Shown: piece after piece, positions 1 to 5,914 of the stretch
Numbering within the stretch: position 1 is the first letter of the stretch
Layout: each line of letters begins with the position of its first letter
Source: Chloroflexota bacterium
Lineage (GTDB): Bacteria; Chloroflexota; Limnocylindria; Limnocylindrales; CSP1-4
Assembly (NCBI GenBank): GCA_030271555.1
Contig: JARXKQ010000044.1
Location: 1 to 7,641 of the forward strand
Length of the DNA stretch: 7,641 nt
Direction: 5' to 3'
Position numbers and translations under genes: made by a program
Notes under the pieces: model-generated
Told to the model about the DNA's origin: nothing
What the model saw: the letters and a program-made list of their open reading frames with translations, nothing else
The model's database searches: none

Positions 1-393
1 CTCGTCTTCGCCGATCGCCGTGGAGCATGTAGGGCACCACCAGCGCGCCTCGAGCGCCGTGCCGCAGCTCAGGTGGCGCAGGCCCGCGCTGTCCGACCCG
101 CCGCCCCACGCCGCTAGCAAGCGCAAAACCCCGGCGAGCTCCTGGCCGTCCGCCGTGAGCGAGTAGGCCAGGCGAACCGGGCGCTCCGAGTAGCGCTTGC
201 CGACTACCACCCTGGCGCGCTCCAGCCGGCGCAGGCGATCGGTCAGGATGTTGGGCGCGATGCCGGCCACGGCCGTGCCGAGGTCGTTGAACCGGCGCGG
301 ACCATCGAGCAAGGCCTCGACGATCAGCAGCGACCACCGATCACCAACTCGCTCAAGCGCAGCGTCCAATCCCGATCCCGACACGCCGGTCAT
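1..393 (-). CDS. HxlR-family winged-helix transcriptional regulator (C-terminus cut by window edge)
   Basis: The minus-strand frame is open from ATG at 393 to the left edge, giving 131 codons without a stop. The protein starts MTGVSGSGLDAALERVGDRW and continues with SLLIVEALLDGPRRFNDL, the typical opening of the HxlR winged-helix domain. Next come a recognition-helix region (GIAPNILTDRLRRLERA) and a wing with RPVRLAYSLTADGQEL. These proteins bind DNA as dimers and usually control a neighbouring gene and themselves. After the DNA-binding domain, LSCG...WWCPTC gives three cysteines in a zinc-ribbon-like pattern, seen in some HxlR proteins of high-GC bacteria; metal binding is an inference. No clear Shine-Dalgarno precedes the ATG. 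The gene is divergent from the serine protease, with a 17-bp palindrome between them, so autoregulation and control of the protease are plausible. The signal it senses is unknown. Confidence 0.9.
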   Translation of the reverse strand, partial: MTGVSGSGLDAALERVGDRWSLLIVEALLDGPRRFNDLGTAVAGIAPNILTDRLRRLERARVVVGKRYSERPVRLAYSLTADGQELAGVLRLLAAWGGGSDSAGLRHLSCGTALEARWWCPTCSTAIGEDE

Positions 394-413
394 GTTTGCA
401 CGCTGGGCGCGGG

Positions 414-457
414 ACTTGCAGGTCTCACGGGCGAATGGTAACTTGCAAGTTGCAAGT
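414..457. promoter_or_regulatory. Candidate HxlR operator: 17-bp inverted repeat plus upstream half-site
   Basis: Positions 441-457 read ACTTGCAAGTTGCAAGT, a perfect inverted repeat of ACTTGCAA around one central G. A further half-site, ACTTGCA, lies at 414-420, 27 bases upstream in the same orientation. A weak plus-strand promoter can be drawn as TTGCAG (416-421), a 17-base spacer and TAACTT (439-444), each box matching 3 of 6 consensus bases. The palindrome would cover its -10 box. The site lies between the divergent HxlR regulator and the protease, where HxlR proteins usually bind. The inverted repeat is observed directly; binding by this regulator is inferred. Confidence 0.55.
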
Positions 458-494
458 CTCTCGCAAGAAGATCATGAACGGAGCGTGTGCTGGG

Positions 495-1415
495 ATGTCG
501 ATGCTCGATGAGCTGGGTTTGCAGATGGCCGCTGTTGCCCAGAAGGCCGGCGCGTCAGTGGTTCGCGTTGGTGGCGGCTGGCGCGGTGGGTCGGGCGTGG
601 TGATCGGTGACGGCATTGTCCTGACCAACGCCCACAACGTGCGCGGCGACAGCGCAATGGTCGAGTTCGCCGACGGCCGGCGCGCGGAAGCCAGCCTGAA
701 GGGCGTCGACGTCGATGGTGACCTGGCGGTTCTCGCGGTCGATACCGCGGGCACGTCCGTCATCAGCTGGGCGGGCACAAGCGCCGGCATCGGCACGCCA
801 GTTTTTGCCGCGGCGGCGGCTGATGGCGGCACGCGCGTGACGTTCGGCTTTGTCTCGAGCGTTGCCCGCGCATTCCGCGGCCCGCGCGGCCGGCGCATCT
901 CGGGCAGCATCGAGCATACCGCTCCCCTCGCGCCGGGCTCCTCGGGCGGCGCGTTACTCGACGCGAATGGCGCGTTGATCGGGCTCAACACGAACCGCCT
1001 GGGCGGCGGCTTCTACCTGGCACTCCCCGCCGATGAGGCGCTGCGCAACCGCGTCGCGGCATTGCAGCGCGGCGAGAGCGCTGAGCGGCCGCGGCTGGGC
1101 ATCGGCATCGCGCCATCATGGGTCGCGAACCGGATGCGCCGCGCGGTGGGCCTGGCGGAGCGCGAAGGCGTGCTGGTGCGCGAGGTCGAGGAAAGTAGTC
1201 CGGCCGCGGCCGCCGGGATGGCCGAGGGCGACCTGCTCATCGAGGCCGCCGGCCGGCCCATCCGCGAGCCCGACGATCTGTACGACGCCCTGGGCACGGT
1301 CAATGCCGGCGGCAGCCTGTCACTGCGCATCGTCCGCGGCGCGGACGAGCGCTCGGTCGAAGTGAACTTCGCCTCAGGCGGCGACACGAGCGGGGCGAAC
1401 GGCCCCGTCCATTAA
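495..1415 (+). CDS. Trypsin-like serine protease with C-terminal PDZ domain (S1C/HtrA-like)
   Basis: With the start at 495 the protein has 306 residues. The S1 protease domain covers roughly residues 18-180 and has a complete triad: His47 in TNAHNV, Asp76 in DVDGDLAVL and Ser150 in PGSSGGALLD. A PDZ domain follows (about 198-297), with GLAEREGVLVREVEESSPAAAAGMAEGDLL typical of HtrA PDZ folds (the family degrades or checks misfolded proteins). Unlike DegP or DegS there is no signal peptide or membrane segment at the N-terminus, so it looks cytoplasmic. Starts at 396 and 435 are unlikely because they would place the operator region in the coding sequence. ATGs at 474, 495 and 501 are all possible; 495 is chosen because GGAG lies at 480-483 and the sequence upstream is not protein-like. 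It is divergent from the HxlR regulator and convergent with the S41 gene, sharing the TTAA at 1412-1415. Confidence 0.9.
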   Translation: MSMLDELGLQMAAVAQKAGASVVRVGGGWRGGSGVVIGDGIVLTNAHNVRGDSAMVEFADGRRAEASLKGVDVDGDLAVLAVDTAGTSVISWAGTSAGIGTPVFAAAAADGGTRVTFGFVSSVARAFRGPRGRRISGSIEHTAPLAPGSSGGALLDANGALIGLNTNRLGGGFYLALPADEALRNRVAALQRGESAERPRLGIGIAPSWVANRMRRAVGLAEREGVLVREVEESSPAAAAGMAEGDLLIEAAGRPIREPDDLYDALGTVNAGGSLSLRIVRGADERSVEVNFASGGDTSGANGPVH

Positions 1416-2740
1416 GGAGTCGAGCTGGGCGCAGGTGTCGGGCGGGGCAGCGGGACGCCCAGCAGATCGAGTGCCTTGAGCAGCTGCGGATCCTTCAACG
1501 CGGCCACCTGATCGGGCGCCACTTCCGCGAGCTCGGTGGGATCGACCGCCAGATCGGTAGCCGTCATGGCCACGACGATGTCCGGCTTGATGCCCTTGCC
1601 GAAGATGAGTGCCCCATCGGGCGTCAGCCAGCGCTCGGTCGCGAGCCGGATGGCCGATCCGTCGGGCAGGCCGAACACCTGCAGCACCGTGCCGGTGCCA
1701 AAGGTCGTTTCGCCGACAAGCGTCGCGCGCTGGGCTGACTGGATCGCGCCGGAGACGATTTCCGCGGCACTCGCGGTGTTGTTGTCGATCAGGACGACGA
1801 GCGGCATAGCGGTCGCAGTGATGCCGGGCACGGTCGTGACCGGCGTCTGGGCGCCACTGGCGTCTTCGCTGATGAAAACGACCTTGTCTGTCAGGAACTG
1901 GCTGGCGACTTTCTTAGCCTCGTCGACATAGCCGCCGGGATTGCCGCGCAGGTCGAGGATCAGCGCGGTCGCGCCGGCCGCAACCGCGGCATCGCGCGAC
2001 GCCTGCAAGTCATCGGCCGAGCCTGCGCCGAACGTCGCGAGGCGCAGCATCGCAACCTTGGTGCCCGGCACCATGGACCACCACGCACCGGGAATGTGCA
2101 GTTCCTGGCGAATGATCGTCACGTTGACAGTCGTGCCCGTCGACGGCCGGTCAAAGGTCAGCTCGACGCGCGTACCTGCCTCGCCGCGGACTTGACCCAC
2201 GATCTGGTCGATCGTCTGGCCCTGGACAGATTGGCCGTCGACGCTGATGAAGACGTCGCCGGCATGAATGCCCGCCGCACTCGCCGGGCTGCCCGGCAGC
2301 ACCGACAGGACGACCACCTGGTCGCCGTTCTCGCCAACGGTGACACCGATTCCGACCACCGATAGGTTCAGCGCGTCGTTGGCATCCTGCACTTCCTGCG
2401 GTGCCAGAAATACGGTGTGATGGGTGTCGCCCAGAGCGTCGACGAGGCCGCGAATGGCGCCGTAGACGAGCGTCTGGTCGTTCAGGTCGTTCCGCCCGAC
2501 GAAGTTCTGGCGAATGATCCCGAGCGCCTGCCAGAAGAGATCGAAGCCGTGCAGGCCGTCTGAGTTCGCGGTCGGTGTTGGAGTCGGGCTGCCGTTGTCA
2601 GTCGGCCGGGCCGAGCCGCCGCCGAAGAAGCCGCTCTGGCCGACCGTGACTCCGACGATGAAGACGACCACCAGGAGCACCAGCGCGGCGAGCGATGACG
2701 CGGGCTTGGGGCTGGGCGGCGGCGGGGGCTCGTAATACAT
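1412..2740 (-). CDS. Membrane-anchored PDZ-containing S41 (CtpA-like) peptidase with altered active site
   Basis: The protein has 442 residues. A proline-rich cytoplasmic tip (residues 1-13) is followed by one membrane segment (about 17-34), a Gly/Pro/Thr-rich linker (40-60), an S41 N-terminal helical region (65-115), a PDZ domain (about 123-210) and the S41 catalytic domain (225-390). The peptidase part would lie outside the membrane. Family hallmarks are LILDLRGNPGG (260-270), NNTASAAEI (320-328, catalytic Ser324) and LTPDG...FGKGIKPD (372-387). C-terminal processing peptidases use a Ser/Lys/Gln triad, with Lys 25 residues after Ser and Gln four further on. Here those positions are Thr349 (codon 1694-1696, ggt on the plus strand) and Leu353, in GETTFGTGTVLQ, so normal catalysis is in doubt. 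A Pro-rich tail ends the protein. It is a full-length S41 protein and could be an active variant or a non-catalytic scaffold. No clear Shine-Dalgarno precedes the ATG; a 280-bp leader region lies upstream. Confidence 0.92.
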   Translation of the reverse strand: MYYEPPPPPSPKPASSLAALVLLVVVFIVGVTVGQSGFFGGGSARPTDNGSPTPTPTANSDGLHGFDLFWQALGIIRQNFVGRNDLNDQTLVYGAIRGLVDALGDTHHTVFLAPQEVQDANDALNLSVVGIGVTVGENGDQVVVLSVLPGSPASAAGIHAGDVFISVDGQSVQGQTIDQIVGQVRGEAGTRVELTFDRPSTGTTVNVTIIRQELHIPGAWWSMVPGTKVAMLRLATFGAGSADDLQASRDAAVAAGATALILDLRGNPGGYVDEAKKVASQFLTDKVVFISEDASGAQTPVTTVPGITATAMPLVVLIDNNTASAAEIVSGAIQSAQRATLVGETTFGTGTVLQVFGLPDGSAIRLATERWLTPDGALIFGKGIKPDIVVAMTATDLAVDPTELAEVAPDQVAALKDPQLLKALDLLGVPLPRPTPAPSSTP

Positions 2741-2763
2741 GTCGGGAGATCATGGGGCAGCAT

Positions 2764-2838
2764 CGCCAAGGGCGCTGTGGACGGGGTTCTTGGCGCGTCG
2801 TGGATAAGGTCGCGCCCCGTCCCGAAGTTCGTGGACAA
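2764..2838. repeat. Three GTGGA-core repeats and two overlapping inverted repeats upstream of the S41 gene
   Basis: The gap between the S41 start and the acetyltransferase stop has no convincing gene. Its S41-proximal part has three same-orientation motifs: TGTGGACGG (2776-2784), CGTGGATAA (2799-2807) and CGTGGACAA (2830-2838). On the minus strand the last two read TTATCCACG and TTGTCCACG, each one base from the relaxed DnaA-box consensus TTRTCCACA. Two perfect inverted repeats interlock here: CGCCAAG (2764-2770) with CTTGGCG (2789-2795), and GGACGGGG (2779-2786) with CCCCGTCC (2815-2822). Paired together they would form a pseudoknot; otherwise they compete. They may act in the S41 leader as DNA sites or RNA structure. 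Chance cannot be excluded in such GC-rich DNA. Confidence 0.4.
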
Positions 2839-2902
2839 AGGCTGTTGCCGCCTCGCCGGCGCGGCCCTTAGTCTGCGCTCGTCCCGAAGGGGCCACGGCA
2901 CC

Positions 2903-2969
2903 GGAGCCGCCCTCACTGGTCCGCCAGTGAAGACGACAACTGGACCGGGCGGCTCCCTCGGGGCTTTTT
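2903..2969 (+). other. Structured element: 10-bp stem enclosing a 7-bp UCCG hairpin, then a T-run
   Basis: GGAGCCGCCC (2903-2912) pairs perfectly with GGGCGGCTCC (2947-2956). Inside it, TCACTGG (2913-2919) pairs perfectly with CCAGTGA (2924-2930) around the loop TCCG, a UNCG-type tetraloop. An alternative pairing, CCAGT (2924-2928) with ACTGG (2939-2943), would break the inner hairpin. On the plus strand five T residues follow at 2965-2969, but eight bases separate them from the stem, so this is not a textbook intrinsic terminator. No plus-strand gene lies downstream, so it could end a small plus-strand RNA, or fold in the minus-strand S41 leader. It fits no known riboswitch that I recognise. 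The pairing is seen; RNA function is inferred. Confidence 0.4.
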
Positions 2970-2971
2970 GA

Positions 2972-2996
2972 TTCTCGGCCCCAAGGGCCGGGAGAA
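2972..2996 (-). terminator. Hairpin just downstream of the acetyltransferase gene, possible transcript end
   Basis: TTCTC-GGCCC (2972-2981) pairs with GGGCC-GAGAA (2985-2989 and 2992-2996) around the loop CAA, with a two-base bulge at 2990-2991, making a 10-bp stem. It lies 24 bases beyond the stop codon of the last gene of the five-gene minus-strand run, where a terminator is expected. The minus strand has no U-run after it (it continues ATCAAAAAG), so it may be a U-less terminator, a 3'-end stabiliser, or part of the leader structure of the S41 gene. Confidence 0.35.
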
Positions 2997-3020
2997 CTGC
3001 GACGGGCGGTTGCCAGTTAC

Positions 3021-4244
3021 CTAGAACGGAGTACTGCACCACGGGCGCACATCAACCCTGAAGAGGTCGTCAGCGCGCCTGCGTGCGCCGGGTGTGAGCT
3101 CTTCGGTCCGTCCTGCCATCGCGAGCTCGGCGAAGCTGAACGAGCTCATGTAGGCAGCGGCAAGGTCGGTGGTGTCCAATGCCAGGTCGGGTGGGTCGGT
3201 TGTCGGCTCGACCGTCGCGTGGCCGTTCTGCACCGCCAGGCGCCAACGTCCGGCGGCAGCCGGAAGGAACTCGTCGTCCACTTCGAGCACCAGTGAGCCG
3301 TCCGCGGCGTAGCTGCGAGCGCTGAGCGCGGCGGGCACATCGAGGATCCGCAGCCAGATGGCGTCGCTGACGCGTAGCTGCAGCCGACGTGGCTCGGCGA
3401 GCATGAGCAGCAGCGGTTGGTTCGGCGGTCCCCAGCGGTACTGAATGCGCGCGATGAGATCGACGCCGAAGATGAACCGCCACAGCTCGCGCTCCGCGAC
3501 GGCGTCTGTGCCGATCAGCTCGTTGACGATCAGGACGCTGGCGCTGGCGATGCCCGTCCAGTCGCCCTTGATGCGATAGCGGACATAGCCGCGCACCTCA
3601 CCGTCGCGCTCGTAGATCGCGCGGTACTGCGGCCCAGCGCCGCGTCGATGGGCCTCGATGTCCGCCAGGCGCTCGTCCCACCAGGCTGGGTCGCGCTCGA
3701 TGAAGCCGGGCGTCGCCGCACACACCGGGTCGTAGACGCGCGGCATGAGCCGGCGCGCCTCCTCCTTGTCGACAAGGCGAATCGAGCCAGCACTCGGCAC
3801 GTCAGCGCGGAACGACGCGCGGTCACGTTCGATGTCGATCGCGCCCAGGAGGATCGCGAGGCCATAGCCAAAGCGCTGGTAGATCGAGCCTTCTGACGCG
3901 ACCAGCGCCGCGAGCGGCTCGCCGCCGCTGCGCACGTCAGCGAGCTGTCGTGCCATGAGGCTGCGCAGGACGCCCCGGCGGCGATGAGTGGGAATGACGC
4001 CGACCCCGGTGACACCGGCAGTCCTGACGCGCGCCCCGCCCGGGACGGTCATGCGGAACGAGAAGGCAGCGCCACCACCAACGAGCGTCTCGCCGTCGTA
4101 CGCGCCAAGCGTGCGATCGGGCTCCAGCAGCGCCTGGTCGAGCTGCCATTGGGCTTCATCGGTCTGCTCGCCGAAGGCGACGTTCACCGTGTCCATCCAG
4201 CGGCGCAGCTGGTCGGCCGGGACGGTGCGGATCTCGATTGTCAT
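3021..4244 (-). CDS. Eis-like GNAT N-acetyltransferase
   Basis: This 407-residue protein has the length and layout of the Eis family: an N-terminal GNAT domain, a second degenerate GNAT-like domain and a C-terminal SCP2-like domain. The acetyl-CoA loop is clear in VTGVGVIPTHRRRGVLRSLM (78-97, pyrophosphate loop around Arg88-Gly91). GSIYQRFGYG (119-128) matches the Eis segment with the general-acid tyrosine; Tyr122 lies 31 residues after Gly91, the same distance as in mycobacterial Eis as I recall it. The chain ends WCSTPF, and in Eis the terminal carboxylate of a final Phe acts in catalysis. The family acetylates amines, including aminoglycosides and protein lysines; the substrate here is unknown. 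The protein is predicted to be cytosolic. It starts 25 bases after the MFS transporter stop and is probably the last gene of the operon. An acetylation and efflux pair is a possible resistance or detoxification unit. No clear ribosome site precedes the ATG. Confidence 0.92.
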   Translation of the reverse strand: MTIEIRTVPADQLRRWMDTVNVAFGEQTDEAQWQLDQALLEPDRTLGAYDGETLVGGGAAFSFRMTVPGGARVRTAGVTGVGVIPTHRRRGVLRSLMARQLADVRSGGEPLAALVASEGSIYQRFGYGLAILLGAIDIERDRASFRADVPSAGSIRLVDKEEARRLMPRVYDPVCAATPGFIERDPAWWDERLADIEAHRRGAGPQYRAIYERDGEVRGYVRYRIKGDWTGIASASVLIVNELIGTDAVAERELWRFIFGVDLIARIQYRWGPPNQPLLLMLAEPRRLQLRVSDAIWLRILDVPAALSARSYAADGSLVLEVDDEFLPAAAGRWRLAVQNGHATVEPTTDPPDLALDTTDLAAAYMSSFSFAELAMAGRTEELTPGARRRADDLFRVDVRPWCSTPF

Positions 4245-4269
4245 CTGCGCGAGATTAGGGCCAGCGCGC

Positions 4270-5610
4270 TTATGGCGCGGGGTTCGCAGGGGCGGCCGCC
4301 AGCCCTTGGGCGAGGGCCCTTTCCGGCCGCGCGAACCACAGGTAGTAGAGCGTCGTCGCGATCGAATAGAACGCGATGATCGTCAGGAAGTTGATGTCGT
4401 AGCCGCGCGCGAAACCCAGCGTGGCTTGAACGGTCGAGTAGTAAATGCCGCCGATAGCCCAGCCGATTGACCAGACCATGCTCTGGCCGGCGGTGATGGT
4501 GGCCCGCTCGAGTGGCTTGACTCGACCCATCACGTACGCGTTGAAGACCGGGTTGGCCGCGTTCATCAGCGCGTTGCGGACGGTCATGCCCACGATGACG
4601 AGCGGTATCCACGGCGCAAAGCCCAGCACGATGATGAACGGGATGCTCGCGGCCTGGACCAGCACGACCGACTGGATCTTGCCGTACCTACGCGCGATGC
4701 CCGGCTGAATGAGGATGGCGATCATCGTGCCCAGCGCGCTCACGGCGAACACCGCGTTCGTCGTCGACAGGTCGAGCCTGAAGCGGCCCACGATGTAGAG
4801 GTTCAGGAACGGCAGCACCTGGCCCGCGCCGATGGCCACCAGGAACCCCGGCGCGACCAGCTTGAGAAAGAGCCGCGGCTCGCTCACGTGGATGCCGATA
4901 CGCGACAGACGAGTACGCATCCCGGACGCGGCCACCGGTGGCTGGTTGGGCTCGGGCGGCAAGACACCCGTGTCCGCAATACCTGCCCGGTGGCGGTCGT
5001 CGCCAATCACGATCAGCAGCAATGCGGTGCCACCGATCAGCACGAACATGCCCACCAGCAGCAAGTGGAAAGAGGCCACCTGGTTGCTCGAGCCACCGCC
5101 CAGAAAGAGGCCTACAAGCGCGCCCGCGGACAGGCCGGCGATCACCTGTGACAGGTTGAACATCGCACCGTTGAGCGCGAAGACCTCGTTGCGCTGATCC
5201 GGCTTCGAGTTCTCGGTCAGGAACGGGCTGGCCGGAATCTGCATGAGCTGCTGGCCGGTGCCATAGAGCGCGGTGAGCATGAAGATCGCCGGTAACGCGT
5301 CCAGCGTCAGAAAGCCCAGGAACGCGACCATCACAGTGGCGGCGCCAACAAGCATCGTGTTGCGCCGGCCCAGCCGGTTGGCCAGGATGCTTGCGGGAAT
5401 TGCAGCCGCGGCGATGCTCAGCCCGGACGTCGTGGCGACCAGGCCGATCGTCGACGGATCGAAGCCGCGCGCCGCGAGGTACAGGTTGAAGTTGACGAAG
5501 AACAGGCCGAACGCGGCGCTCGACAGGAACGAGCCGCTGATGAAGATGCGCGCGTTGCGCGAGAAGCCGCGATAGCCGGCCGCGAAGCGGCGCAGACGCG
5601 GGCCGATCAC
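4270..5610 (-). CDS. Major facilitator superfamily (MFS) transporter
   Basis: The 446-residue protein has about twelve hydrophobic segments, at roughly 20-42, 53-75, 84-102, 104-122, 146-170, 181-203, 248-272, 285-305, 312-330, 333-352, 376-396 and 406-426. A polar cytoplasmic loop (204-247) splits the two six-helix halves, as expected for MFS. NRLGRRNTMLVGA (78-90), after segment 2, is the MFS motif A region; RRYGK (307-311) is its weaker repeat in the second half. MFS proteins move small molecules using ion or substrate gradients; the substrate cannot be read from sequence. Distant relatives include drug efflux pumps. The first codon is GTG (plus-strand cac at 5608-5610); no in-frame ATG lies nearby and no purine-rich ribosome site precedes it, which suggests coupling to the small upstream gene whose stop is 19 bases away. 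The next gene, an Eis-like acetyltransferase, starts 25 bases after this stop. Confidence 0.93.
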   Translation of the reverse strand: MIGPRLRRFAAGYRGFSRNARIFISGSFLSSAAFGLFFVNFNLYLAARGFDPSTIGLVATTSGLSIAAAAIPASILANRLGRRNTMLVGAATVMVAFLGFLTLDALPAIFMLTALYGTGQQLMQIPASPFLTENSKPDQRNEVFALNGAMFNLSQVIAGLSAGALVGLFLGGGSSNQVASFHLLLVGMFVLIGGTALLLIVIGDDRHRAGIADTGVLPPEPNQPPVAASGMRTRLSRIGIHVSEPRLFLKLVAPGFLVAIGAGQVLPFLNLYIVGRFRLDLSTTNAVFAVSALGTMIAILIQPGIARRYGKIQSVVLVQAASIPFIIVLGFAPWIPLVIVGMTVRNALMNAANPVFNAYVMGRVKPLERATITAGQSMVWSIGWAIGGIYYSTVQATLGFARGYDINFLTIIAFYSIATTLYYLWFARPERALAQGLAAAPANPAP

Positions 5611-5629
5611 GGAGGCGTGCGGGCCGCTG

Positions 5630-5914
5630 TCAGTCGATCGGGATTTGCTCCCGGGTGGATTGGTCGGCCGGAGCAGCTGAGTCGTCGTCTGACTCGGTCA
5701 GCTTGTTGGCCCAGAAGTCGAGCAGGCTGCGCACGGCGAGCAGGTTCTCGCGGCCCGCGGCGCGCAGGTGGTTGCGCGTCTGGTGGGGCACGATCATGTC
5801 GGCCGCCTGGCGCGAGCGATCGAGCATCGTCTCGAGCATTCGCTCCATAGTGCTACTCCGCTGGTCGAGCTCATCCAAACGCCGCTCGAGGCGATCCATG
5901 CGGCTGTCATCCAT
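5630..5914 (-). CDS. Small coiled-coil protein of unknown function, coupled to ArsA-like ATPase
   Basis: I do not recognise this 94-residue protein. Residues 4-40 (MDRLERRLDELDQ then MERMLETMLDRSRQAADMI) look like an amphipathic coiled coil. A second helical part (47-72) has NHLRAAGRENLLAVRSLLDFW, and an acidic, disordered tail follows (73-94). There is no signal peptide or membrane segment. The gene is real: its ATG (5912-5914) lies inside ATGGATGA, which also carries the TGA of the ATPase, and GGGAGGG (5922-5928, minus strand) lies seven bases upstream, one of the clearest ribosome sites in the window. The overlap implies translational coupling, so a partner or adaptor role for the ATPase is a reasonable guess. 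It could instead belong to a phasin-like or chaperone-linked helical family. Its stop lies 19 bases before the MFS start. Confidence 0.8.
   Translation of the reverse strand: MDDSRMDRLERRLDELDQRSSTMERMLETMLDRSRQAADMIVPHQTRNHLRAAGRENLLAVRSLLDFWANKLTESDDDSAAPADQSTREQIPID

Noticed and set aside
396..494. Longer N-terminus for the serine protease starting at 396 or 435
   Set aside because: It would include the 17-bp operator-like repeat, and the added residues resemble no protease N-terminus.
2776..2838. Replication origin (oriC)
   Set aside because: Only two near-consensus boxes, no AT-rich unwinding region and no dnaA, dnaN or gyrB neighbours.
2870..2970. T-box riboswitch upstream of a plus-strand gene
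   Set aside because: CTGGACCG and GCTCGTCCC recall T-box segments, but the conserved AGGGTGGNACCGCG is missing and no plus-strand gene follows.
2777..2971. 64-residue plus-strand reading frame in the gap
   Set aside because: No ribosome site and a low-complexity composition; it crosses both stem-loop regions and is probably chance.
2482..3042. 186-residue minus-strand reading frame across the S41 start and gap
   Set aside because: It is Arg/Pro/Ala-rich, overlaps the recognisable S41 N-terminus in another frame and has no domain signature.
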